From NCBI RefSeq assembly GCF_900450765.1, contig NZ_UGGU01000003.1, forward strand, positions 1,440,854 to 1,504,853: a stretch of DNA of 64,000 nt. Direction: 5' to 3'. The notes under the pieces were generated by a model. The model was not told the origin of the DNA. It saw nothing but the letters and a program-made list of their open reading frames with translations, and made no database searches. A program made the translations under genes and the position numbers. Shown one piece after another: positions 25,177 through 33,360 of this stretch. The DNA comes from Fusobacterium necrogenes (GTDB lineage Bacteria > Fusobacteriota > Fusobacteriia > Fusobacteriales > Fusobacteriaceae). The stretch's first letter is position 1; each line of letters starts with the position of its first letter.

Positions 25177-26043
25177 ATGCACCCTGTACTTTTTTCAATT
25201 GGAAATTTTGAAATAAGATTTTATGGTTTAATGTATGCTATTTCATTTTTTCTAGGAATAGAAATAGCTAAATTTCTTGCTAGGGAAAGAGGATATAATG
25301 AAAAGATAGTAGAAAATTATGCTTTTATTGCTATGATATCTGGCCTTCTTGGTGGACGTCTTTATTATGTTTTTTTCAACTGGAGCTATTACTCTCAACA
25401 TCCAACAGAAATATTAGCGACTTGGCATGGTGGAATGGCTATTCATGGTGGTATTATTGGTGGTATTATTGGTACCCTTATCTATGGATATATAAAAAAA
25501 TTAAATCCTTTAATACTCGGAGATTTTGCTGCTGCACCACTCCTTTTAGGACAAGCACTTGGAAGATTTGGTAATTTTATGAATGGCGAAATTCATGGTG
25601 TACCTATCTTTACACCTTGGAGAGTAATTTTTTCCATTAAACCTAATTTTTATGAATGGTACAATAATTATCTTTCTCTTGATATAGTTGAGAAAATAAA
25701 ATATAAAGCTCTTGTTCCTTGGGGAATTGTATTTCCTAGTTCATCTCCTGCTGGTGAAGAATTTCCTAATATTCCCTTACATCCAGCTATGCTTTATGAA
25801 TTATTTTTTAATCTTTTAGGTTTTTTCTTTATATTTTTCTACTTGAGAAAAAAAGAAAATAAATCTCCAGGGTATCTTTGGTGGAATTACATTATAATAT
25901 ATAGTTTTATCCGAATATTTGTCAGTTTCTTTAGAGCAGAAGATTTAATGTTATTAGGTATGAGAGCTCCTCATCTCGTTAGTCTTCTTATGATTATTTT
26001 TTCAATCATTATGATAAAATGGAATCAACGATCTAAAAATTAA
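25177..26043 (+). CDS. lgt: Prolipoprotein diacylglyceryl transferase
   Basis: Lgt transfers diacylglycerol from phosphatidylglycerol to the lipobox cysteine of prolipoproteins in the inner membrane. The signature GQALGRFGNFMNGEIHG is at about residues 128-144, and the essential histidine lies in FYGLMYAISF near residue 15-25 or the GGMAIHGGIIGG segment. The seven membrane segments and the length of 288 residues are normal. It stands alone with GGAGG before the start. lspA, the next enzyme in the pathway, is at 61.5 kb. Confidence 0.95.
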   Translation: MHPVLFSIGNFEIRFYGLMYAISFFLGIEIAKFLARERGYNEKIVENYAFIAMISGLLGGRLYYVFFNWSYYSQHPTEILATWHGGMAIHGGIIGGIIGTLIYGYIKKLNPLILGDFAAAPLLLGQALGRFGNFMNGEIHGVPIFTPWRVIFSIKPNFYEWYNNYLSLDIVEKIKYKALVPWGIVFPSSSPAGEEFPNIPLHPAMLYELFFNLLGFFFIFFYLRKKENKSPGYLWWNYIIIYSFIRIFVSFFRAEDLMLLGMRAPHLVSLLMIIFSIIMIKWNQRSKN

Positions 26044-26179
26044 ATATCCGATAGAATATATTTTTAATATACATAACTATTTAATATTTTCAAAGCAAAA
26101 AAATAACTAGAAATTCTTTTATATATTTTAACATAGAATATAAAAAATTCTAAAATTTGAAACTTTTAAGTTGAAGTTG

Positions 26180-26230
26180 AACAACCATTAAAACAAATTT
26201 AGATTAGTGGTTGTTTTCTTTATTTCTTAT
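26180..26230 (+). terminator. Terminator of lgt
   Basis: AACAACCA (26180-26187) pairs with TGGTTGTT (26208-26215), followed by TTCTTTATTTCTT. Confidence 0.7.
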
Positions 26231-26342
26231 AAATTTTTCTTTTAATAAACAACTTTTATATTCCTTTGAATTACTTTTATCTATTACTATCTCTCATTTT
26301 CATTATATTTAATCAGCAGAGTTATTATAAAAACTTAACAAA

Positions 26343-26380
26343 AGAAAAAAGGCTATAGACAATTTAATTGTCTATAGCCT
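26343..26380 (-). terminator. Terminator of the rplU-prp-rpmA operon
   Basis: A perfect 15-bp inverted repeat (26350-26364 with 26366-26380) is followed on the minus strand by TTTTTTCTTT. Confidence 0.88.
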
Positions 26381-26425
26381 AAGAGCTAAAATTTTTGTGA
26401 CTTCTATACTTTCTGATTAACTTAA

Positions 26426-26710
26426 CTATTTTGAAGCGTATACAGATACTTGCTTTTTGTCTTTTCCTAATCTTTCAAATTTTACATATCCATCAATTAG
26501 AGCAAATAGAGTATGATCTTTACCCATTCCCATGTTATTTCCTGGGTGGAAAGCTGTTCCTCTTTGTCTTACTATGATGTTTCCAGCTTTTACAACTTCT
26601 CCATCATATTTTTTTACTCCAAGATATTTAGGATTTGAATCTCTTCCGTTTTTAACAGAACCTTGTCCTTTTTTGTGTGCAAATAATTGTATATTTAAAG
26701 TAAATTGCAT
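26426..26710 (-). CDS. rpmA: 50S ribosomal protein L27 with cleavable N-terminal extension
   Basis: L27 reaches into the peptidyl-transferase centre through its N-terminal tail. Here the mature AHKKGQGS sequence is preceded by [10 protein letters not shown], the extension that Prp removes in Firmicutes such as Staphylococcus aureus. Its gene directly follows prp, with one base beyond the stop codon. 94 residues is normal for the extended form. Cleavage is expected between F10 and A11. Confidence 0.96.
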   Translation of the reverse strand: MQFTLNIQLFAHKKGQGSVKNGRDSNPKYLGVKKYDGEVVKAGNIIVRQRGTAFHPGNNMGMGKDHTLFALIDGYVKFERLGKDKKQVSVYASK

Positions 26711-27046
26711 CTATTTTTCCTCCTTCTCAACAAGCTTTATATTTTTAGGATAATCTTTTGATAAACTTTTTATCATTAATACCATGCTTTCTAATAAAGT
26801 ATCTAGTTCTTTCTCTTTTCCCTTATTATCCATACCTCTCATATCTACACTTAAGTATCCATCAGAGTCTATTTCAAACTTAGGATAAATATCAAGCACA
26901 TCTTGCATACCACCTAAAGGTAATTGTAATGCCATAGAAAGTGCAGCACAAACTATATCTTCACCATACTCAGCATAGCCTGAATGTCCGGTAGCTTTGT
27001 ATCCTACAACTCTACCTTTTTTTCTATAAATTTCTACCTTTGTCAT
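26711..27046 (-). CDS. prp: Ribosomal-processing cysteine protease Prp
   Basis: Prp cleaves the N-terminal extension of L27, an essential step in organisms with the extended form. The catalytic pair lies in GHSGYAEYGEDIVCAALS, giving H21 and C33. The gene sits between rplU and rpmA, the standard position. I chose the ATG at 27046 (111 residues); a TTG two codons upstream (27052) is possible but less likely. Neither start has a strong ribosome-binding site, so translation may be coupled to rplU, whose stop is 20 bases away. Confidence 0.93.
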   Translation of the reverse strand: MTKVEIYRKKGRVVGYKATGHSGYAEYGEDIVCAALSMALQLPLGGMQDVLDIYPKFEIDSDGYLSVDMRGMDNKGKEKELDTLLESMVLMIKSLSKDYPKNIKLVEKEEK

Positions 27047-27066
27047 TGACAATCTAATTTAGACAA

Positions 27067-27378
27067 TTAAGCGTTTATTGAAGTAACTTTAATCTCAGTA
27101 AATAGTTGTCTGTGACCTTTTTTTCTGTGGTATCCTGTTTTTGGCTTGTATTTGAAGTTAACTACCTTAGCTCCTTTACCTTGAGCAACAACTTCTGCAA
27201 CTACTTTAGCTCCTTCTACTACAGGAGTCCCAACTTTTACAGTTTCTCCATTAGCTACTAAAAGAACTTCAGTTAATTCTACAGTTGTGTTAACTTCAGC
27301 ATTTAATTTCTCTACTCTTAATACGTCACCTTCTGTAACTTTGTATTGTTTACCACCAGTTTTTATAACTGCGTACAT
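27067..27378 (-). CDS. rplU: 50S ribosomal protein L21
   Basis: This 103-residue large-subunit ribosomal protein binds 23S rRNA. It is recognised by [17 protein letters not shown] at the N-terminus and [17 protein letters not shown] near the C-terminus. It is first in the rplU-prp-rpmA operon and is preceded by TTTTGGAGGTGTTAGA. Confidence 0.96.
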   Translation of the reverse strand: MYAVIKTGGKQYKVTEGDVLRVEKLNAEVNTTVELTEVLLVANGETVKVGTPVVEGAKVVAEVVAQGKGAKVVNFKYKPKTGYHRKKGHRQLFTEIKVTSINA

Positions 27379-27448
27379 TCTAACACCTCCAAAAGTATTA
27401 ACAATCGCTGAATAGGGTTGCTGATGACCTCATTTCATGCGTAATCTA
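27379..27448 (-). promoter_or_regulatory. Possible L21-type leader of rplU
   Basis: The 70-base untranslated leader contains compact GC-richer segments (ATGAGGTCATCAGC, AACCCTATTCAGCG) not expected in this AT-rich genome. In Firmicutes rplU has a structured L21 leader thought to mediate autoregulation. I could not fold this confidently, so the match is suggestive only. Confidence 0.35.
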
Positions 27449-27454
27449 GATAAA

Positions 27455-27483
27455 ATTATATCATATAACTTAAAGTTTGTCAA
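27455..27483 (-). promoter_or_regulatory. Consensus promoter of the rplU operon
   Basis: On the minus strand, a perfect TTGACA (27478-27483) and a perfect TATAAT (27455-27460) are separated by 17 bases. This is the strongest promoter match seen in the window. Confidence 0.88.
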
Positions 27484-27602
27484 GAATTACTATATTTATC
27501 AAAGCATATTTTTTATATTTATTTTCAGAAAAGTATTGATTTTTTCTAAAAAAAAATGTATTATTTACTTATCTAGTAAAAAATTATGAGGTTGATTATT
27601 TT

Positions 27603-28316
27603 ATGATGTTTCAGAGGACAGAACTTTTAATAGGAAGTGATAACTTAAATAAATTAAAAAATTCCCATATTATAGTTTTTGGTATCGGTGGAGTAGGAGG
27701 ATTTGCTACTGAAGCACTTATCAGGGCTGGAATTGGAGAGATTTCAATTGTTGATTTTGATACAGTTGACATTACTAATCTTAATCGACAAATTATAGCA
27801 CTTCAAAGTACAGTTGGTAAATTAAAAACCTCTGTGATGAAACAACGTCTTCTTGATATAAATCCAAATGTAGTTGTTCATGAATATTCTATAAAATTCT
27901 CCACAGAAAATATGGATATTTTTTTTAAAGATAAAACCTATTCATACATTGTAGATGCTATTGATTTAGTAACTTGCAAGTTGGATTTAATATCTCTTGC
28001 AAAAGATAAAAATATTCCCATTATTTCATCTATGGGAACAGGAAATAAACTAAATCCTACTATGTTAGAAGTAAGTGATATAAATAAAACTTCTGTGTGT
28101 CCATTAGCTCGTGTAATAAGAAAAGAATTAAAAAATAGAGGAGTTAAAAAATTAAAAGTTGTTTATTCCAAGGAAAAACCTAAAAAACCTCATAATTTAA
28201 GTGGAAGCCGAGAAAAAAGAGTGAATGTTGGGAGTATCTCTTTTGTTCCCTCAAGTGCTGGACTTATAATTGCTAGTGAGGTAATTAAAGATATTTGTAA
28301 TTTATTAGGAGGATAA
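27603..28316 (+). CDS. tcdA: tRNA threonylcarbamoyladenosine dehydratase TcdA
   Basis: TcdA cyclises t6A at position 37 of ANN-reading tRNAs using ATP. It is an E1/ThiF-like protein. The nucleotide-binding motif is VFGIGGVGGFATEALIRAG (about 25-43), followed by DFDTVDITNLNRQ, and DAIDLVTCKLDL in the middle. The cysteine in KTSVCPLARVIRKELKNRGV is the position seen in TcdA. 237 residues is typical. Two ATGs in a row (27603, 27606) make the start ambiguous by one codon. Flavodoxin follows 3 bases later in the same transcript. Confidence 0.88.
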   Translation: MMFQRTELLIGSDNLNKLKNSHIIVFGIGGVGGFATEALIRAGIGEISIVDFDTVDITNLNRQIIALQSTVGKLKTSVMKQRLLDINPNVVVHEYSIKFSTENMDIFFKDKTYSYIVDAIDLVTCKLDLISLAKDKNIPIISSMGTGNKLNPTMLEVSDINKTSVCPLARVIRKELKNRGVKKLKVVYSKEKPKKPHNLSGSREKRVNVGSISFVPSSAGLIIASEVIKDICNLLGG

Positions 28317-28319
28317 AAA

Positions 28320-28823
28320 ATGAAAAAAATTGGAGTATTTTATGGTACAACATCTGGAACTACTACTGGAGTTGTTGATGAATTAGAATTTTATTTAAGA
28401 AAAGATGACTATGAGGTACACAATGTAGCTGATGGTATTTCTAACCTTTCTGAATATGAAAATTTAATTCTTATAACACCAACTTATGGTGTAGGAGAAT
28501 TGCAAGCCGATTGGGAAAATGTTTATGATGAATTCTGTAAAATAGATTTTACTGGTAAAGTTATTGGTCTTATTGGACTTGGAAATCAATACGCTTTTGG
28601 AGAATCTTTTGTTGGTGGAATAAAAGTCCTTTATGATGTTATTGTTAACAACGGAGGAAAAGTTGTTGGATTTACATCAACCGAAGGATATCATTTTGAA
28701 GAATCTGATTCTGTAATTGAAGATAAATTTATAGGGCTTGCTATTGACGAAGGAAACCAAGGAGATTATACCCCTGAAAAACTAAAAACTTGGTTTGAAG
28801 AAATTAAACCTGAATTTAATTAA
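28320..28823 (+). CDS. Flavodoxin
   Basis: This is a 167-residue long-chain flavodoxin that carries one or two electrons on FMN. The phosphate-binding loop is FYGTTSGTTTGVVDEL at the N-terminus, the isoalloxazine loop is TPTYGVGELQADW, and the third loop is IGLGNQYAFGESFVGG. It is likely used under iron limitation in place of ferredoxin. It is cotranscribed with tcdA (3-base gap, AGGAGG overlapping the end of that gene). Confidence 0.95.
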   Translation: MKKIGVFYGTTSGTTTGVVDELEFYLRKDDYEVHNVADGISNLSEYENLILITPTYGVGELQADWENVYDEFCKIDFTGKVIGLIGLGNQYAFGESFVGGIKVLYDVIVNNGGKVVGFTSTEGYHFEESDSVIEDKFIGLAIDEGNQGDYTPEKLKTWFEEIKPEFN

Positions 28824-28892
28824 ATTTTCCTTAAATTTTTATAAAAAAAATAGTATAATTTAAATGTCAATATTTTTAAAAGGAGTAAGACC

Positions 28893-29597
28893 ATGAAAAA
28901 AATAATTTCGTTTATATTATCTATTATTTTATGTTCGTCTATTTTTGCCTCTAGTTTTCAAGAAATTATGCCTCTTGAAAAAAATACTTCCTATAATTTT
29001 GAAGAAAATCTCACTAATTTTGAGTTAGAAAATAAATCTCTAGTGACACAAGATAAGGGAAAAGAATCATTTATTAAAACTAGAATAGAGGATTTAGGAA
29101 TAAAAAGAATAGCATCTGATGGAAAGGTATATGCTGGAAATGAAACTGTTCCTTATAGTGGAAAATTTGCTCTCTTTTTAGGAGATATTACAGAATACAC
29201 AGAAACTTATGTTGATGGTATACTTAATGGTCCAAAAACTTGGTATTCCCACAATGGTATTATTATTCTTGAAGAGAATTATATTAACAATAAAGTTGAG
29301 GGAGAGCAAAAAGCTTACCATGAAAATGGTAATATAAAGTCTATTGTTAACTATAAAAATGGTAAAATAATAGGAATTGAGGCATTTGCTAAAAATGGTT
29401 CTCTATTACATAAAAGTGATCTAAGTAAAGGAACTGGAATATGGAAGTATTTTTGGGAAAATGGGAATATTCTTGAAGAAGGTAATTATAAAAACTGGAA
29501 AAAAGATGGTAAATGGATTAAATACCGTGAAAATGGCAAAGTTGATGTTACTACTATCTATAAAAATGGAAAGCTTATTGAACAAATTTGGAGTTAA
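28893..29597 (+). CDS. Secreted MORN-type repeat protein (YwqK-like)
   Basis: A signal peptide (MKKIISFILSIILCSSIFAS) precedes an N-terminal region without known motifs and, from about residue 80, several MORN_2-type repeats (YVDGILNGPKTWYSHNG, YINNKVEGEQKAYHENG, YKNWKKDGKWIKYRENG). Such proteins are abundant in fusobacteria; databases often label them YwqK antitoxins, but exported location and repeat structure argue against a classic antitoxin role here. The function is unknown. It directly precedes the truncated dsdA remnant. Confidence 0.7.
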   Translation: MKKIISFILSIILCSSIFASSFQEIMPLEKNTSYNFEENLTNFELENKSLVTQDKGKESFIKTRIEDLGIKRIASDGKVYAGNETVPYSGKFALFLGDITEYTETYVDGILNGPKTWYSHNGIIILEENYINNKVEGEQKAYHENGNIKSIVNYKNGKIIGIEAFAKNGSLLHKSDLSKGTGIWKYFWENGNILEEGNYKNWKKDGKWIKYRENGKVDVTTIYKNGKLIEQIWS

Positions 29598-29644
29598 ACG
29601 ATTTTGTAAAATATATTTTTAATCAAAGCTCCTGATTAAGATAA

Positions 29645-30619
29645 AATAACTCAAGATTAAAATTTGCTGAAGATGTAGCTATCAAAAGTGGAAAATTAAA
29701 GATTACAGATAACTACGAAATTTTAGATAGTGAAGATTTTAGAAAGATTTTTTCTCAATACTCAATAGCAGTTGGTTCTACTGGAAATCTTGGATTATCT
29801 ATTGGAATAATGGGAGCTAAGCTAGGATTTAAAGTAACAGTTCATATGTCAGCAGATGCTAGACAATGGAAAAAAGATATGCTTAGAAGTAAAGGTGTCA
29901 ATGTTATTGAATATAAAGAGGATTATAGCAAAGCTGTTGAAGAGGGACGTAAGCAAGCTAGCCTTGATAAAAATTGTCATTTTATAGATGATGAAAACTC
30001 TAAAACTCTTTTCTTAGGTTATACAGTAGCTGCTCTTCGTCTAAAAAAACAGCTAGAGGAAAAAAATATAGTAATCACTAAGGAGAATCCTCTATTTGTT
30101 TATCTTCCTTGCGGAGTAGGGGGAGGTCCTGGGGGAGTTATGTTTGGTCTAAAATCTATTTTTGGAGATAATGTCCATTGCTTTTTTGCTGAGCCAACTC
30201 ACTCTCCTTGTATGACTCTTGGACTTGCTACTAAGCTACACGATAAAGTTTGTGTACAAGATTTTGGAATAGATAATAAAACTGCTGCTGATGGACTTGC
30301 TGTGGGTAGAGCATCTAGTTTTGTAGGTAGATGTGTAGAAAATATTGTATCTGGTTCTTATACTTTAAGTGATGAGCAAATGTATATATATCTAACTCAA
30401 ATGGCAGATTTAGAAAATATTTACCTTGAGCCTAGTGCTTTAGCTGGAGTAAAGGGAATAGAGCTCATTGAAAAAGATAAGGTTGGAGAGAGTTATTTGA
30501 AAGCCCACAATATCAAAAAAGTAAATATCACTCATATAGCTTGGGCAACTGGTGGAAATATGGTTCCTAGAGATATTATGAACGAATATGTAAATAAAGG
30601 AAAAGAATTATTAAAATAA
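29645..30619 (+). pseudogene. dsdA: Truncated D-serine ammonia-lyase (dsdA remnant)
   Basis: The reading frame open from 29645 encodes the C-terminal three quarters of Dsd[66 protein letters not shown] and [16 protein letters not shown] match the E. coli enzyme closely. The first ~130 residues, including the SGSIKARGG motif with the PLP-binding lysine, are missing; an in-frame TAA at 29642 and unrelated sequence precede the remnant. Any internal start (ATG at 29810) would also lose the GSTGNLG phosphate loop. The product cannot be a working enzyme. The remainder has no stops, so the loss is probably recent. Confidence 0.85.
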
Positions 30620-30625
30620 TCAAAA

Positions 30626-30654
30626 TTGACAGAAAAAGAATAAAATAGTATAAT
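30626..30654 (+). promoter_or_regulatory. Promoter of the MATE transporter gene
   Basis: A perfect TTGACA (30626-30631) and TATAAT (30649-30654) are spaced by 17 bases, with a start near 30661, only about 20 bases before a terminator hairpin. Confidence 0.75.
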
Positions 30655-30679
30655 AACAAAGGAATAAAATATATAAAAA

Positions 30680-30720
30680 AGCAGATGGGCGGCTGATAAC
30701 CCACCTGCTTTTATTTTTTT
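30680..30720 (+). terminator. Terminator or attenuator in the MATE leader
   Basis: AGCAG-A-TGGG (30680-30689) pairs with CCCA-C-CTGCT (30700-30709) and is followed by TTTATTTTTTT. It lies between the promoter and the GTAGGAGG site of the MATE gene, so it can end dsdA-derived transcripts and also attenuate the MATE transcript. Confidence 0.8.
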
Positions 30721-30732
30721 GTAGGAGGATTT

Positions 30733-32091
30733 ATGTTAATTAATTTTAAGAAAGATAGAGAATTTTTCAAAAATCTTTTAATCTTAGCTATTCCAATTAT
30801 TTTACAAAACTTTATTGGAGCATCATTAAACTTACTTGATAACTTGATGATAGGTAGTCTTGGGGAAAATGCTATCGCTTCAACAGGAATAGCCAACCAA
30901 TATTATATGCTTTACTACAATGCTACCAATGGTATAGTTATGGGAGCCGGAATCTTTATGGCTCAATATTGGGGTAAAAAAGATATAAAAAGCATCTATA
31001 AATTTATGGGAATATCTCTTCTTTTCTCCCTTATTACAGCTATTTTATTTGTTATAGGTGGAGTCTTCTTTTCTGAAAATATCATGGGAATATTTACTCA
31101 AGAGAAAATTGTTTCTGACTTAGGAAAAGATTATCTAGCTGCTGTGGCACCTAGTTATATTTTTACAAGTATATCTCTCTCTTTTGCTATGGCTCTAAGA
31201 AGTGCTGGTTATACAAAAATACCTATGTACGCTAGTTTGATTGGACTAATTTTCAATGGAATTTTAAACTACATACTTATCTTTGGAAAATTTGGTGCCC
31301 CAGCTCTTGGAGTAACTGGTGCTGCCCTTGGAACTACTGTAGCTAGACTTATGGAGATGAGCTTTATACTACACACTATATATATTAGAGATAAAAATAT
31401 TATAGCTGCTAAAGTTAGTGAGATGTTTACTTTTACAAGAGATTTAATCAATAAATTTATCAAAACTGCTACTCCTGTTGTATTTAATGATGTAATGTGG
31501 ATAGGAGGAATTACTGTATATTTTATAGCTTACTCTAAACTTGGAACTAATGCCACTGCTACTATGCAGATAGCTAATACAATAAATAATACCTTTAATA
31601 TATTTGCTATTGGTATCGCTATTGCCACTAGTATAGTAATAGGAAATAAAATTGGAGCAGGAAAAGAGAGTGAAGCTAAGGAAGCTGCTATAAAGATAAA
31701 TATTTTTGGAGTTTTCCTTGGAATTATTGTGGGAATATTTTTCTATTTTCTTTCTCCTCTTATTGTTCTTTTATTTAAGATTACTCCAGAAACAAAAGCT
31801 AATGTTATAACTGTTTTAAAAATAATGTCAGTATTTGTTCCTATTAGATTTTTTGGAGCTGTGCAAATACTTGGAGTATTACGTGGTGGTGGAGATGTAT
31901 TGTATGCTATTATTGTTGAGCTAATAGCTGTATGGGGAATAGGAGTTCCTCTATCTTTTTTAGGAGCTACATATTTTAAATATCCTATCACAACTGTTTA
32001 CTTCTTTGTTTGTATGGAAGAACCTTTTAAGATGATAGCTACTCTACCTAGATTAATCTCTGGTAAATGGATTAGAAACTTAGTAAAATAA
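30733..32091 (+). CDS. MATE-family multidrug/cation efflux transporter
   Basis: This 452-residue protein has twelve hydrophobic segments and a two-lobed MATE layout: LAIPIILQNFIGASLNLLDNLMIG in the first lobe and ATPVVFNDVMWIGG in the second. Members export drugs, dyes or other organic cations in exchange for Na+ or H+. The substrate is unknown. Translation starts after GTAGGAGG. A promoter followed at once by a terminator hairpin suggests that expression is conditional. Confidence 0.9.
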   Translation: MLINFKKDREFFKNLLILAIPIILQNFIGASLNLLDNLMIGSLGENAIASTGIANQYYMLYYNATNGIVMGAGIFMAQYWGKKDIKSIYKFMGISLLFSLITAILFVIGGVFFSENIMGIFTQEKIVSDLGKDYLAAVAPSYIFTSISLSFAMALRSAGYTKIPMYASLIGLIFNGILNYILIFGKFGAPALGVTGAALGTTVARLMEMSFILHTIYIRDKNIIAAKVSEMFTFTRDLINKFIKTATPVVFNDVMWIGGITVYFIAYSKLGTNATATMQIANTINNTFNIFAIGIAIATSIVIGNKIGAGKESEAKEAAIKINIFGVFLGIIVGIFFYFLSPLIVLLFKITPETKANVITVLKIMSVFVPIRFFGAVQILGVLRGGGDVLYAIIVELIAVWGIGVPLSFLGATYFKYPITTVYFFVCMEEPFKMIATLPRLISGKWIRNLVK

Positions 32092-32094
32092 TTT

Positions 32095-32123
32095 AAGGAG
32101 AGGTTTACCCTCTCCTTATTTTT
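32095..32123 (+). terminator. Terminator of the MATE gene
   Basis: AAGGAGAGG (32095-32103) pairs with CCTCTCCTT (32109-32117), followed by ATTTTTAT. Confidence 0.8.
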
Positions 32124-32184
32124 ATATAAATTTCTAAATAAAATATGATATAATATGAAAATAAAATCAAAGAAAGGAGAGAAG

Positions 32185-33360
32185 ATGAAAGCCACAGGAA
32201 TAGTAGTGGAATACAATCCTTTTCACAATGGACACAGATACCATCTACAAAAAGCTAAAGAATTGAATCCTGACTCTATCATCATAGCTGTTATGAGTGG
32301 AGATTTCGTTCAAAGGGGAGAACCTTCAATAATTGATAGGTGGACAAAGGCTAAGATGACTTTAGCTAATGGAGTGGATATGGTAGTAGAGTTACCTGTT
32401 TTTTATTCTTCACAGAACGCAGAGATTTTTGCTAAAGGAGCTATTGGAATTTTAGAAGAATTAAGATGTAACTCTATGGTATTTGGTTCAGAGAGTGGAG
32501 AGATTGAAGAGTTAAAAAGAATATCTACACTTCAAGAAAGTGATGAGTTTAAAATAAAATTAAAAGAAAGATTAAAAGAGGGACACTCATATCCCACTGT
32601 ACATAGTCTAACTATGAAAGAGATTTTAGGAGAGAGTGAACTTAACTCCAACGATATCTTAGGACTTGAATATATAAAAGCTATCAGATATTGGAAAAGT
32701 TCCATAACACCTATGGCTCTAAAAAGAGAAAAGGTAGGGTATCACGATATAAATATTGTAGGAGATTTTGCAAGTGCTACAAAGATTAGAGAGCATCTTA
32801 AAAAAAATGAAGAGATTAAAAATATTGTTACAAAGGAAAGCTATAATATTTTAAAAGATTATGATAACTTTACATATATGGAAAATTTTTATCCTCTTAT
32901 TAGATATGAGTTAATTAAAAACTCTAAAAAACTATCTGATATACAGGATATGGAGATTGGTTTTGAAAATAGGCTCTATGAAGGAGCAGTAAAATTTTCT
33001 GACTATAAAGATTTTTTCCAAGCTATTAGCAATAGGAGATACACTATGGGAAGAGTGCAGAGGGTACTCACTCATACACTTTTAGGACTTACTAACTCTA
33101 TCACTAAAGATGTAAAAAAATCTATTCCCTATGTGAGAGTACTAGGATTTAATTCTAAAGGAAGAGAGTATTTAAACTATCTAAAGAAATTTGAAAATAG
33201 TAAGATTATCACCTCTTACAAAAAAATGAATGAGATTTTTTCTCCAGAAGTTTGCTCTCTAATAGAGTTTAATGAGGAAAGCTCAAAAATATATAGACTT
33301 ATAAATAATTACAAGGACTATAAGTCCCCAATAATTTTAAAGGAGGAAACTAATGAGTAA
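32185..33360 (+). CDS. tmcAL: tRNA(Met) cytidine acetate ligase TmcAL
   Basis: TmcAL makes N4-acetylcytidine at the wobble position of elongator tRNA-Met, using acetate and ATP. The nucleotidyltransferase motif VVEYNPFHNGHRYHL is at the N-terminus, followed by MSGDFVQRGEPS, FGSESGEIEEL and the family's C-terminal region (YVRVLGFNSKGREYL). I use the ATG at 32185 (391 residues), preceded by AAAGGAGAGAAG; an in-frame ATG at 32155 would add 10 residues without a binding site. It overlaps the next gene by 8 bases. Confidence 0.92.
   Translation: MKATGIVVEYNPFHNGHRYHLQKAKELNPDSIIIAVMSGDFVQRGEPSIIDRWTKAKMTLANGVDMVVELPVFYSSQNAEIFAKGAIGILEELRCNSMVFGSESGEIEELKRISTLQESDEFKIKLKERLKEGHSYPTVHSLTMKEILGESELNSNDILGLEYIKAIRYWKSSITPMALKREKVGYHDINIVGDFASATKIREHLKKNEEIKNIVTKESYNILKDYDNFTYMENFYPLIRYELIKNSKKLSDIQDMEIGFENRLYEGAVKFSDYKDFFQAISNRRYTMGRVQRVLTHTLLGLTNSITKDVKKSIPYVRVLGFNSKGREYLNYLKKFENSKIITSYKKMNEIFSPEVCSLIEFNEESSKIYRLINNYKDYKSPIILKEETNE

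Larger units (their letters stand above)
26044..26425. other. Intergenic region holding two convergent terminators
   Basis: This 382-base gap separates lgt from the rplU operon. It contains the lgt terminator near 26180 and the rplU-operon terminator near 26350. The remainder is AT-rich, and I see no coding sequence or other feature. Confidence 0.7.
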
